Origin: Pomphorhynchus laevis
Lineage: Eukaryota; Acanthocephala; Palaeacanthocephala; Echinorhynchida; Pomphorhynchidae
NCBI GenBank assembly: GCA_012934845.2
Contig: WNNJ02000108.1
Span: forward strand, 248,001-312,000
DNA length: 64,000 nucleotides
Reading direction: 5' to 3'
The position numbers and the translations under genes were made by a program. The notes beneath the pieces are model-generated. The model worked only from the letters and a program-made list of their open reading frames with translations, was not told where the DNA came from and did no database searches. Shown piece by piece: positions 33,786 to 47,400 of this stretch (the stretch's first letter is position 1; each line of letters starts with the position of its first letter).

Positions 33786-34426
33786 AGGTAATTTAGTAAA
33801 TTACACAGAATGTACGACTTTATCATTAATTTCGGATACTGTATTTGTTAAGATGCAATAACATATTGTGTCTGCACATCCACATGTTTACTAATTACTG
33901 CTCTACCTTTCGTATATTAAAATCAAATAAAAAATCAATTATTATTTTGTTTAAAAAAACATGTTTTTAAATATTAGAATTTTATTTGCATCAAAACCTT
34001 TAAAAGATATAGCATTGCTCCAGAATATAAATCACTTTCAATATACAATTGTTATCACCAGAATCGTCTTGATCTAAAATATAAAAAATCAAATAAATAT
34101 CTATCTAACAAAAAGTCAGATAAATTGACAACTGATTGAAATTAAAATAAACTAAGAAGCATCTATATCAAGACATTAACACGATCAAATTATTTAATCA
34201 AAAGGCTAAAAAATTGATATCATATTTGCTTGATTTGACGCAAAATAAAACATTAACATCTTTATTAACAGACGCATTTTTATCATTGTATAATTAAGAA
34301 AATTTAAATACTTGAAGTATTCATGATGCTCTTAACCGGTTGCTAATGAAAATTTATCAGTTTTTTATTTATTATAATAAATATATTAATAAATATATAA
34401 TAAAATATTAATAGATAGATGACAAT

Positions 34427-34700
34427 GTGACGTCATCTAATGATGACGTTGTAAATCTGAAAGAATGTACTTTACTTTTTTGGTGTTACACACGATCAGG
34501 AAAGTTTAAACCTGCATGCTTTTTTACAACTTTTGTCAACAAACTTAACCCGGAATGCGCCTTCCACAGACGCCTAGCCTACAATGAGGCGTTTCGGCCT
34601 TATTCTCTATCATCACTACAGGGAAGTATCATCAGTGTGGTCATGTAGCTACACAACTTAGACAGTAGTTGATCCTTATTAGACTTCTGAAAGGAATTCA
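34427..34700 (-). mobile_element. Possible terminal relic of a canonical PLE
   Basis: Read on the minus strand there is CTGATGATACTTCCCTG followed by AAGGCCGAAACGCCTCATT. This resembles the D-x-G-style terminal block (CTGATGAAGG...GCCGAAACG) often seen next to PLE coding sequence. There is no attached reverse transcriptase. The plus-strand open frame across it is probably incidental. Confidence 0.3.
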
Positions 34701-35846
34701 CTAAACGCACGATCCTTCACCGGTTACCAGTCCTACGTCCGGAATGGTTTGCATGAGAGTTGTTCCAAGCATTGTTACTTGTTCCAAGCAACAATGCTTG
34801 TATTTAGCTGTAGCACGAAGCACGAGTAAAGCTCTCTAGCTACAAAGCATATATATCAGAAAGAATTTCTGATATATACGCAGGTTTAAACACTCCTGTT
34901 TGAGTATAATACTAAAATGTAAAGTCAATTCTTTCGTATTTACAAAGTCACATTTATTACTGCATAGTAACTTATTAGTTTTCAAGTAGTTGGTGGTAAT
35001 TACACTACACGATATCCTTTCATATTACCTCAGATTTATTGTATTAAATTACAATAAATTATAAATATAAAATTTAATAAAATAACATATTTGCATTAAC
35101 TAAATTATTTGAATATTTTAATAATTATTATTTAACATTTATTAAATTATAATAAATTACATATCATAGATATGTATTTTTATTATGACGTCTTGCAATA
35201 TGCAAGAAGTCATATAACGAATAGATAAATGTTCGTAGATGTAAATTGGTATTATCAATATATTCGTCAATGCAGTGAAAACAACGATATTTACTTATCA
35301 TAATACATCACTTGAAGACTCTTGGCTATAATTAAGAACATTTTTAATAGTGATAATTTTTATACAATAAACTTTCTCATAATTTGCATACTTTGAATTA
35401 TATTTAATTATTATGCACTATTAACCATATCAGCGATATAGTTAATATATAAATTAACTAAATTAAATTATACGATTTTAAATTTAAATATCTAGTATAT
35501 AAAATCATAGAAAATGTTCTCTTGTAAAGTGAAAATTAAAATTTTTATGATTGTTATAAAGGTGAATCATAAAGTGTTTTGAGGATCTGTTGTTTAAACG
35601 GCAAAATGTTTAATTTTAAATGTTCAAATGATAAATTAAACGAGTATCTGATGAATGATTACAAAAGCTATAAAGTCACTTGCTGAAATGCGGCCTCATC
35701 TCTGAAAATTGATACATAAGTCTATTAAAAAAAGCAAAAATCGCATATATAAGAATAAGTAGAGTTCGGGCACATTTACAGTTTGCAAAGTATTGTCGAA
35801 CGGATTAGAAATCAAAAAGAGTCATTATATATGATTATATGTAATT

Positions 35847-36355
35847 AAGTCACATTGTGTGACCTAGCAACTATTCAATAGATAATTAAGTATTCATAAC
35901 ATAATCACCAGTTGATCTTCATGATCTCATAATAAACATTCTAAGATAAGCATGCTATAGAGAATCTCGGACAATGCAGTTTCTAGAGATCATGGTGGAA
36001 AGTTTAATATGATGTGTGAAATCTGGTAATCCTGGATTCGTAGCCTAGCTGCCAAGAGCGAAAGGCAAGTACGGAGAGCGACAACTCGAATCTCGGATGA
36101 GTCAAATGACAGTCAGAAGGCTGACTACCAACTCTTCTTTTTTCGAAGAGTCAAATTTCGAAAGGAGAAGAGTTGGTAGTCAGCCTTCTGATGAGCCCGG
36201 CACTGCAAATATGTGGCAGAAAACGGGTGAAACGAAAACGGCAGTTGTAATGATGCCATTATTAATCAGAGTGTATGAAATTGGAAATCACGAATGAAAT
36301 ATTATGTGGCTGATTTTCAATGCGAAAGTCACATTGTGTGACCTAGCAACTATTC
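35847..36355. mobile_element. Candidate tRNA-derived SINE between 30-bp direct repeats
   Basis: A 30-bp sequence starting AAGTCACATTGTGTGACCTA occurs at 35847-35876 and 36326-36355. Between them, 36037-36100 contains GTAGCCTAGCTGCC followed by AACTCGAATCTCGG. These resemble the A and B boxes of a RNA polymerase III promoter at tRNA-like spacing. A perfect 25-bp hairpin follows at 36114-36190. The repeats are long for a target duplication, so recombination could also explain them. Confidence 0.4.
36114..36190. repeat. Perfect 25-bp hairpin
   Basis: The arms 36114-36138 and 36166-36190 are exact reverse complements, starting CAGAAGGCTGACTACCAACT, around a 27-base loop. Confidence 0.95.
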
Positions 36356-36764
36356 TATATATATAATTCTTGATATATATATACATGTATATCATTTGGC
36401 GGAAATCATTGTCTAGGATCTCGTCTAGATTCTGCCATAATAAATTAATATTTGTAAACTAGTAAGCAGAAATAATTTTTAAGACGTTTCGCCTATCGGG
36501 ATTTTTCAATATGAAAACACAAAGTCATATAATACAAATATTTCAGTTTATTGTACTAAAAAATGTTCATTTTTAGATCCGCATTTACTGTAGCTAGTTT
36601 AGAAGTATTATTCCATTTGCCTATTAAGTAACATCACGCCAATGGAAGCAAGGATCTTCGTTTAAACCATATGAGTAGTCGGAGAATAACCTACCAATCG
36701 TTCTCATTTCTACGTTATTCATACGAATATCATTTGTTAAGTTCGCATCTACAAGTTGAAGTTG

Positions 36765-37020
36765 TTAAGTTGACTCAATAATATGTCGTTTTAAGTTATT
36801 TAAAGACGGATGGTAATCCGATATCACCGTTGGAAAATGATTCTTACTTTTCTCTGTTAGTACCAAAGATTGTAAATGACTTAGCCGTCTTACTTGTCTA
36901 AGTTGAAAATAGATCATTCTCTGCGAGTATCCTCTGCACCACAATTTTTCAGAGTTTATAAAGAGATTTTTCAAAATCATCATCCTTAAAACATGGCCGT
37001 CGTCTTCTTAATCCTTCACC
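36765..37020 (-). mobile_element. Canonical-type PLE fragment (thumb/linker), minus strand
   Basis: The minus-strand frame reads CRGYSQRMIYFQLRQVRRLS and later VISDYHPSLNNLKRHIIES. This matches the PLE segment between reverse transcriptase and endonuclease (R-G-Y-P-x-x-L-I, then T-Y-H-P-x-L-x-x-I). It lies in the opposite orientation to the endonuclease piece that starts just to its right. Confidence 0.6.
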
Positions 37021-37099
37021 AAATATCATGGCTCGTTTTATTGCTGCTGGGTGTGGATTATTGGGGTGAATATAAACCGGAATATTTATTAATTTCGAG

Positions 37100-37512
37100 T
37101 ATAACTTCTTTTTCAAACGGTCTTCTTCTTAAATTGATTAAAGATATTGGTAAACACAAACAAATAGAGTGGCCACGTGTAATATTGGGACCAAAAAAAA
37201 AAATTAAAAAATATACTAGTAAGGTCAAAGCTAACAAACATGAAATCGACAGATAATAGGATTGAATGTAAACCGTTTAATCGACCACAATGTAAAGCAT
37301 GTGAAGTAATAACAAGTAGTAAGATTTTTTACAGTTCAGTAACTTCAAGGGATAACAACATTCGTTGCTCTGCTAATTGCGCTACGACAAATATAGTATA
37401 CGTAGCAACCTGCATTAATTGTCGGCTGCAATATGTTGGTGAGAGCAAGCGCGAGCTCAATTTACGTTTAAATAATAGGAGAGCTGATGTAAAAGCTGGA
37501 AGGGTCAACTGA
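37100..37512 (+). mobile_element. PLE GIY-YIG endonuclease fragment, plus strand
   Basis: A basic linker (WPRVILGPKKKIKKYTSKVK) leads to PFNRPQCKACEVITSS and then to TTNIVYVATCINCRLQYVGE and RLNNRRADVKAG. This is the zinc-knuckle plus GIY-YIG core of a PLE endonuclease, with IVY and YVG as the two name motifs. The linker-to-endonuclease order is that of canonical PLEs. The piece is broken off from the reverse transcriptase. Confidence 0.7.
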
Positions 37513-37529
37513 CTGTGCAGCAAAACATA

Positions 37530-37625
37530 TGCTAGAAAATTCTTATTGCAAGTTGTTATCTTACTAGTTGTTACTTCACATGCTTTACATTGTGGTCGAC
37601 TACACGGTTTACGTTTGATCCTAAG
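37530..37625 (-). mobile_element. Inverted copy of the PLE zinc-knuckle segment
   Basis: On the minus strand the sequence reads RKPCSRPQCKACEVTTSK, a second copy of the knuckle at 37258-37325 but in opposite orientation. Together with the neighbouring pieces it shows local inversion and duplication. Confidence 0.6.
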
Positions 37626-38230
37626 TCAAACTGATCATATGTTATAACTAATCGATTGTTTAATTATTGACAGGTTTGGTTTTGCAAATATATTAAAATT
37701 TGTAATAGATTATAATTGTCAATTATTAATACCGTTGTATTAATAAAAATTTTATCCATATTGAGGAGCTTAATTAATACTATCGAAAATAATAATTTCC
37801 TATTTACCGGTTTGGTTTCTTTAAATTTTCAAATAATTTTCAAATGGCCAATATTTTGTAACATATCTTACTTAAATCATTTAAATGAGCATTAATTGGA
37901 TATCAAAATGTTGACAATTTCTGTTAAATAATATTTATGCAATAAACTGAATGGGGATAATTATTTGAATTAGAAACCACCTGGAAAGTATAATACTCTA
38001 CTTTAAATCTGAATAAGAGAGAGATTATTATTTTGTAAAAAACGCGATCAGTTATGGAGAAATAAATACTCAATAAAACTTTTAATAAAATGACAAAATC
38101 AATTTGAGAACATTCGGCAACGCAGCAATTAAAGTGTTTACCTCTATTAACTTTTACTGAATTTCGTAAATTTCCATTTATCCATGACCTATAAGAACGA
38201 TAAAGAATTCAATAAAGTTGCCAATGAAAA

Positions 38231-38490
38231 TTACAATGTTTCATTGTTTGCGGGTTTATGCTCCTTTATTAATTTTAGTGTCGTAAAACCATGAAGAGTA
38301 TGCTGATTATTCGAATTTTGAATTTGTATTACGTAATCCCCTTCGTCGATTTCTTGAATATCAGAAATCTTTAAATTGTAAGTCAATCTATCGTTGTATG
38401 TTATTATGCGTGTATTCCCGCTAATCTTTTGATTATTCTTGTACCAGGTACACGTCGTGTTACCAGGAACGGCTAAACTAAATCGTCGAT
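38231..38490 (-). CDS. Ig gene, terminal exon (second Ig domain, main part)
   Basis: After a CTTTTAAAG acceptor the exon reads RRFSLAVPGNTTCTWYKNNQ, then LTYNLKISDIQEIDEGDYVI, and ends at a TAA. The I-set landmarks are present: TWYK tryptophan and L-x-I-x-x-x-x-x-x-D-E-G-D-Y. The cysteine normally two residues after that tyrosine is replaced (YVI). The start phase matches the donor of the exon at 42491. Confidence 0.85.
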
Positions 38491-41400
38491 CTTTAAAAGG
38501 ATATAAGAAAACATTGAAAAATCGTAGTTATTATAATATTTAGAATGAATGTTTATGATAAACATGTTCAACAAAATGTTCATTATTCAGAAAGAACAAT
38601 GAACATTTTCGAAAACGTTTGAAAATGAACATTTTTGAAATTCGTATATGTGATGACATCGATTCGGATCTTTTATTGCAATAATAAATGAAATGAAATA
38701 ATACAAAATTGTGGATTACGGAGACTGAATGTGATAATATAGTTTTAATATACAATACATCAATACTATAAATGCTTATTAACATAAAGATCTACTTAAC
38801 TAGCTCTTATTAGATGTTTTTGCTATTGTCGAACCAAAAATAAATCGCATTTCATTGACGACATTTCATAATAATTAATAGGTAGCTCGTGTATAATACA
38901 ATTATTTTGTCAAATGCTCTACACCATTGAATAAAAATATATAGATAAGTAAATATAAATATATGGATAAAATTTAATTATTAGAATCCTTAAATATTTT
39001 GATAAATCAAAATTATTTAAAAGTAGGGACATCTATATTTAGACAAGTAAAAGGTGTTCCAATGGGTGGTAATAGTAGCCCAATTATAGCTGACTTGTTT
39101 TTAAGCCTTATAGAATATGAATATGTTTTTAACTGTGTAAAAAATAAATCTAAACTATATAAATATATGAAATATGTTTCGATACATTGATGATATATGT
39201 GTATTTCACTCTAATAATTTTTATTCGATTAGTTAACAAATTTATCGCGGTAGCCTTATTCTCAATAAAGCCAATATTTATGATAAAGATGGTATATGTC
39301 TAGATATGCACATTAAATTAACATTAACTAAAACTACTTTTAATTTATATCGTAAAGATGACATATTTAAATTTACAAGAAACATATTTTTGCATGAGCA
39401 TTCATGCATACCATATAATATAAAATATAATACATTAAATAATGAAATTTTAAAAATTGCAACAATATGTAATGATATTGGCTTTCTTCAAAATCATTTA
39501 AATAATTTAATAGATACATATTTTAAACATTGACATCAACAAAATCAATCATTCTAAAATCAAACACAAAATATTTAAATATATAAATCAAAAATTATTA
39601 TTATTAATAATAATTTATTGTACGAATTTGCGAACGAAGCAAATTCCAAGCAAGAGGAGCAGTAACAGGGAAGGAAAGGAGGCGGTAATTTGTCGAATAA
39701 TTTGAAATGTAAAGAAGAAGGGAATTAGATGGTCTTAAGCATAAAGAATGGATGAGATTTATCGAAATATGGATTTGACGTTTGTTGCAAGGTATTTTTC
39801 AGGAATATTAAAAAGTACATCTATATTAAAACAAATAATATGTGTTCCAATGGAAGGTAATAGTAGCCCATTATAGCTGACTTATTTTTAAGCTTTATAG
39901 AATATGAATTTGTTCATAACTGTGTAAAAACTAAATCTAAACTATATAAATATATGAAATATATGTTTCGATATACTATAAAATATAATACATTAAATAA
40001 TGAAATTTTAAGAATTGCAACAATATGTAATGATATTGGCTTTCTTCAAAATCATTTAAATAATTTAATAGATACATATTTTAAACTAGGTTACTATAAA
40101 AATAACATCAAGCAGAAAATAGTAAAATATATAAATCAACACAATAATATAAAGAATAAATTTAAACTCTTAAGTGGCAAATTTTTATGGATGGATAATA
40201 AATAATATACTTTGAATTAGAATAAGATACTAGATTATCAAATTTAATCAGAGGAAATACGTCCTTAACACGTATTTGGCCCCTCTGCTATGAATTCGTT
40301 TTTATTCGTTTTATAAAAAAATAAAAACGAATTGTTTTTATTATTTTTTAATTATTTTTTTTATTTTTTTTAATTTTTAACAAATAAAAATGCATTAAAT
40401 TTATTTAATTTATTCAATGGTGATTAAAATCACCATTAATAAATCACCATTGTTATTGGAATAATGTATTAATTATGCTTTAATCTGATGATTATTAAAC
40501 GCCATCGAAAATGTTGATCTTAAGAACAATTTACAATATAATTCTTGTTTCTAAAAATATTGCTATCTGATAAATTGCCAATGCCTTTGATGATCATCAT
40601 AACAGAATTTATTGTAAAATGATTGACCATATTTTGAATAAAAATATGTACTATTATTAATAAATAAAAAGTGTTGTAACAGCTGTAATTTTTAATAATT
40701 GTTTAATTATTAAAAATTTGAAAAAATTTGTTTGAAGTTTGTGGCATGCAGGTATACACTTTTCTATTTGTGTCAATTAGAAAGTTGTATTGAAATTCTT
40801 TCTGATTATTAAAAATTATTAAAAATTATTTTATCATCATTTAGATAACTCGCGATATATTTCTTAATATTTTGCGAATATTAAATGTATATGGTAAGCC
40901 TGGAAGAACAACGTTTCTAAATTGTTTTATGAATTGTTTTATTGTGGATTTTGGATGGTTTCGGTAAAACATAATGTGTCGATAGACTGATGAAGAACTC
41001 ATCGATATTAAATGAGTTCACCCTGGACACGATAGCCTTATGTACCTTACAAAGACTATATCAACGAGTGATTGTTAATGTTTGCTAATGGAGATACACA
41101 ACTAAGAGAATAATTAAACGCGAAATATTGAATTAATGAAAACATTTAATCTCAAATTAGTTATTTAATTCTTAAATTACTATAAGTTATCGCAATCTCA
41201 AATGCAACGAAGCACTTAAATCACAAAGCAGCTTCCAATACAGTCTCTATATGGTTTTGTTAATCGTTAATTAAACGATTAACAAATAATAACCTTAATT
41301 ATTAATTAATAAACTTAATAATTAATTAATAACCTTAATTATTAATTAATCGTTACGTTAAAATTCTTCCTCGCTGATCCGTAAACGAAAATTCGACGAA

Positions 41401-44400
41401 TATTTCACGATAGAGATTAAATCTAAAAATTCGTTTAAATTCTTGATAATATTTAATTAAAAAATTAAATTCCTCTACAGACAATGCTTATTCAAAAATC
41501 AAAAGAGTAATGAGAAAGAGTAGATTTTAATAAAAGAAAAAGATAAATTAATTTTTAATTTTTACTGCGTTGCAAGGATATTTATCAGAAAAATACTGAT
41601 TTGATTCATTTATTTAGAAGTAAATATTCTATCATTAACTTATTTTAAAACAACCTTTTGAAATTGTCCTTAAAATTAATAGTTAATTAAATTGTACCTT
41701 TACAGTCTTTATTGACATTTTGATTACTGCTGCACATTTTCAATTCTTAAAGGCTAGCAACACCGCTAAAATTTAATATTTGTTGACCTTGCTATCTTTT
41801 CATATAATACCTACATTTCAAGTATCGGTCCTTTATGTTAGCTGACGATCATTTGAATCTGCCTTCAATTTCTTACTAAAGTTACAGTTATTATTTAAAT
41901 TGTGCCAATTTAAGCAGCTTTTATTTTATTTGAAATTAAACCAGTGTTGGTGAGGGAAAAATTATCTTAATTTAATAACATACCGTATGTATCATTTCCA
42001 CTTTAATTTATAGTTTGATAAACTTTTAATTTTTTAACTACAGTTATTGACATTTGGATTTGAGCATTTTTTATTTATATAAACAAACCACATTTTACCA
42101 CAACTCGGTATTGCTGGACTTATCAGCTTTTTTATTATAAAAATTTTTAAAAATAAAAATTATAAAAAATATAAAAAATTAAATATTAAAATAACATTAT
42201 AAAAATTTAATATTTATATTAATATTATTTATAATATTTATAAATATAAAAAAATATTTTTTTAATATTTTTTATTTTTTAATTTTCTATTATAAATTCA
42301 TTTAAATAATTTAAAATTTACATTTTGATATCAAAATGTTTTTGAAATTTCACCGCAAAATTCATAATTCAAAATCAAAATTATTGTTTTTATTTTTTAA
42401 TATTTTTTATTTTGTGAATCATTAACATTGATTATGCTAAAAATGTAAGTTCTGAATGGGCATAAACGAGTACAGAATCAGTTTACATACCTTTAATAAC
42501 ACAGCTAAGTGTGACATCTTTCCCGGGTTTGACGTACAATTTTCTTGGTAAAAGCATGGCAAATTCGAATGGATCTCTCTAAAGATAATAAATATAATTA
42601 ATAATAAATAGTTGTTTATTATGTAAAACGTTTGAATGTAGAACTCAAATTACCGTGTTGAATAACTTTAATAATTTTTCTTAATACTAATAAATAGTTA
42701 AGAAATATTAAATACAAATAAATATTTAAACATAATTTAATATAATTTATATTAACAATTCTATTATAAATCATTACTAATATTATAATACATTTAATTA
42801 ATTATGACAGCGTATAAAAATATATATAATATTTATATAAATATTAAGCTTTAATAATTATTAATATTAATAATTTACATTAACATGAGCGTACTTTCCT
42901 TACCTGAACTTTCTTGGCTGTTAAATTAACTACTTACAATCAATCCAGTTCCAGATCAATCCAGTTCCAGATCAATTCAGCAAATTTAACAATTTTAACG
43001 CACAAGGACGTCGATGGGAGGACGTAAGAAGACAGCTACGACCGACAACAACTGTGCTCCACTACAAGTACATATTTTCAAAGAAAATATGTACTTGAAG
43101 AAAATTGATGAAAATTTTTTTCTTTGAAAATTGATTTCAAAGAAAATTGATGTTTGAAATTATATATTAATAATGCATTGTATTATAATTATGCCATAAC
43201 CACCTTATAATTATGATAACTCAGTGTGTTTTGCTAAAATAAAACATTTGCATATATATTGTAATAAAATTAAAAAAAAAATATCTTTATTATTAGAATT
43301 AATTATGAAAATAATAATAATTTAAAAATAATAATTATTTATAAAAATTTAAATAAAAAACATAAAAGCATTTGAATATTATGTTTAATGTTTAAGATTG
43401 ATCCCAGTAATACACAAATAAACCTAGTTTAGCCGTTCGTATTTAAAATAGTGTTTTGTCACAAATAATTGCAGTATATGATTACATACTCGAGATTCGC
43501 CCCTTAAAATCGATGTATTTTGAACTAATGGAAATCAAAATCTCGAGTCAAACATGGACTGCAGATTTTATTATTTCCGTAAATAATAATTGATAATATG
43601 GGAGCTATGTTTTACGACCTTCGCTATATAAAGCGAATATAAATATTTGGATAAGATTGAATTAATAAAATCTGTAAATATTTCGATAAATCAAAATTAT
43701 TTAATTTTATTTTTAATAAAATATTTTAATTTTATTTAAAAGTAAGAAATCTATATTCAGAGAAATAAATGGTGTTCCAATGGCAGTTAATAGTAGCCCA
43801 TTATAGCTGACTTATTTTTAAGCTTTGTAGAATATGAATTTGTTCATAACTGTGTAAAAAATAAATCTAAACTATATAAATATATGAAATATATGTTTCG
43901 ATATACCATATTTATAAGCGAACAAAGTTATTCAGGTAGCCTCATTCTTAGTAAAACCAATATTGATGATAAAGAAAGTATATATCTTGATATGAGCATT
44001 TAAAATTACTATTAATTTATATCGTAAAGATGACATATTTAAATTTACAAGGAACATATTTTTGCATGAGCATTCATGCATACCATATAATATAAAATAT
44101 AATACATTAAATAATGAAATTTTAAGAATTGCAACAATATGTAATGATATTGGCTTTCTTCAAAATCATTTAAATAATTTAATAGATACATATTTTAAAC
44201 TAGGTTACTATAAAAATAACATCAAGCAGAAAATAGTAAAATATATAAATCAACACAATAATATAAAGAATAAATTTAAACTCTTAAGTGGCAAATTTTT
44301 ATGGATGGATAATAAATAATATACTTTGAATTAGAATAAGATACTAGATTATCAAATTTAATCAGAGGAAATACGTCCTTAACACGTATATGAAATATTT

Positions 44401-47400
44401 CAATTTTCAATATAATTCTATACATTTATGAAATTTATGCTCCGATATATTGATGATAAGGAAGGTGTATATCTAGATATAAACATTAAATTAACATTAA
44501 CTAAAACTACTTTTAATTTATATAAAATCTTGTATATCAATCATTTATTTAACATTATTTAAAATTTAAAAGTAGGGCCATCTATATTTAGACAAGTAAA
44601 AGGTTATCCAATGGGTGGTAATAGTAGCCCATTATAGCTGACTTATTTTTAAGCTTTGTAGAATATGAATTTGTTCATAACTGTGTAAAAAATAAATCTA
44701 AACTATATAAATATATGAAATATATGTTTCGATACATTGATGATATATGTGTATTTAACCCTAATAATTTTTATTCTATAAGCGAACAAAGTTATTCAGG
44801 TAGCCTCATTCTTAATAAAACCAATATTGATGATAAAGAAAGTATATATCTTGATATGAGCATTTAAAATTACTTTTAATTTATATCGTTAAGATGACAT
44901 ATTTAAATTTACAAGAAACATATTTTTGCATGAGCATTGCATGCATACCATATAATATAAAATATAATACATTAAATAATGAAATTTTAAGAATTGCAAC
45001 AATATGTAATGATATTGGCTTTCTTAAAAATCATTTAAATAATTTAATAGATACATATTTTAAACATTGACATCAACAAAATCAATCATTCTAAAATCAA
45101 ACACAAAATATTTAAATATATAAATCAATAAATCGAAATTATATAAATATATGAAATATATGTTTAGATGAATTGATGATATATGTGGATTTAATTCTAA
45201 CAATTTTTATTCTATAAGCTAACAAATTTATCCAGGTAGCCTCATTCTTAATAAAACCAATATTAATGATAAAGAAGGTATATATCTTGATATGAGCATT
45301 AAATTAACATTAACTAAAAGTACTTTTAATTTATATCGTAAAAATAACATATTTTTGCATGAGCATTCATTCATATCATGTAATATAAAATATAATACAT
45401 TAAATAATGAAATTTTAAGAATTGCAACAATATGTAATGATATTGGCTTTCTTAAAAATCATTTAAATAATTTAATAGATACATATTTTAAACTAGGTTA
45501 CCATAAAAATAAAATAAATTTACACTATTAAATGAAAAATTTAATTTATGGATAATAGATATTATACTTTTATAATAAGATACTAGATAAGCAAATTTTA
45601 TCACAGAAAATACTTCTTTAGCATATATTTGGCCTCGCTGCTGTGTTGGGTCGAGGAATACGGTGCGAAACATGATAACGTAGCAGTTTCTTCTAATGAC
45701 CTCTAATTCTTATTCTGATAGATCGTCTGTTATTTATTAGTCGATTCATAAAAATTGACTTTTATGTTAAATTTTAATTTTAATTTTTTTATTATTTTAT
45801 ATTTATTTATCATTATGTTTAATTTATAAATAATTTAATATACGTAAACTTTGTTACCTGATCTGATTATCTAGTATTAAACACTTAATTAAATACTATG
45901 TAAGCAAATTTTATCACAGGAAATACTTCATTAGAATATATTTGGCCTCGTTGCTGTGTTGTGTCGAGGAATTCGGGGCGAAACATGATAGCGTAGCACT
46001 TTCTTCTGATGACCTCTAATTATTATTCTGATACATGGTATGTTATTTATTAGTCAATTTATAAAAATTGTCTTCAATGTTAAATTTCAATTTTAAATTT
46101 TAAGATGATATAAATTATATGAAATCTTATATAAAATTATAATTATTTATTATTTAATTATTAATTTAATTATTTTATATTTATCATTATAGAGGTCATC
46201 CTTCTGATGACCTCTATTGCTTATTCTGATGCAACGTCTGTTATTTATTACCCTATTCATAAAAATTGATGAAAATTCATAAAAATTAAGTCGAAAACGC
46301 CTATTCCAGTCGTTTCAATTGAGTAACCCAGATTAGAGACGTGCACTTTGAAACAATTTCCATCAAACTAAAACAGTGTATTTGCTTATTTCGTATTACT
46401 AATTGCCGAAGATAATGCATACTGAGATTCTATTTCATCCATTGGAATTCGTATTCACTTGTTGTGGAACATATAAATCTATGATCTCGCAAGATTCAGA
46501 GTAACCGTGAATAAAATATGACCAGTAAATTGATGTCGACAACAAGCAATGATATATTAAGTTAAAAAATAAGTTTTAAATATATTTAGTTATTGAATAA
46601 TTAAATAGATTTTAGCTTTATTACCTGTTTGACGTCGCTGATACACTCCGTCGATGAGTGTTTACTGTCTTGATATTCTTCTTCAGATATTTCCGCGACA
46701 TCTTCAAGGTTACATTTATAACTATTACGGCTGCTATTACGGGATTTTCGCAAGCATCCGTTATTGCCCTCCACGTCGTTGCTTGTGTTTCTTAGTGTCG
46801 CTGGGGATGCACCAGGTTTAGCTTTGACAATACAATTAGTTAAAATTAAATCAATAGAAACAGGATATTTGGTTTACTAAGAATACAGAAGTAATCAAAC
46901 TGATAAAAAATAATCCCGCAGACAAATTTTAAATAGTATGAACAAGGAAGTCGTGCGAATTTGCGAACGAAGCAAATTCCAAGCAAGAGGAGCAGTAACA
47001 GGGAAGGAACGGAGGTGGTAATTTGTCGAATAATTTGAAATGTAAAGAAGAAGGGAATTAGATGGTCTTAAGGATAAAGAATGGATGAGATTTATCGAAA
47101 TATGGATTTGATGTTTGGTGCAAGGTATTTTTCAGGAATATTTAAAAGTACATCTATATTAAAACAAATAAAATGTGTTCCAATGGAAGGTAATAGTAGC
47201 CCATTATAGCTGACTTATTTTTAAGCTTTATAGAATATGAATTTGTTCATAACTGTGTAAAAACTAAATCTAAACTATATAAATATATGAAATATATGTT
47301 TCGATATACTATAAAATATAACACATTAAATAATGAAATTTTAAAAATTGCAACAATATGTAATGATATTGGCTTTCTTCAAAATCATTTAAATAATTTA

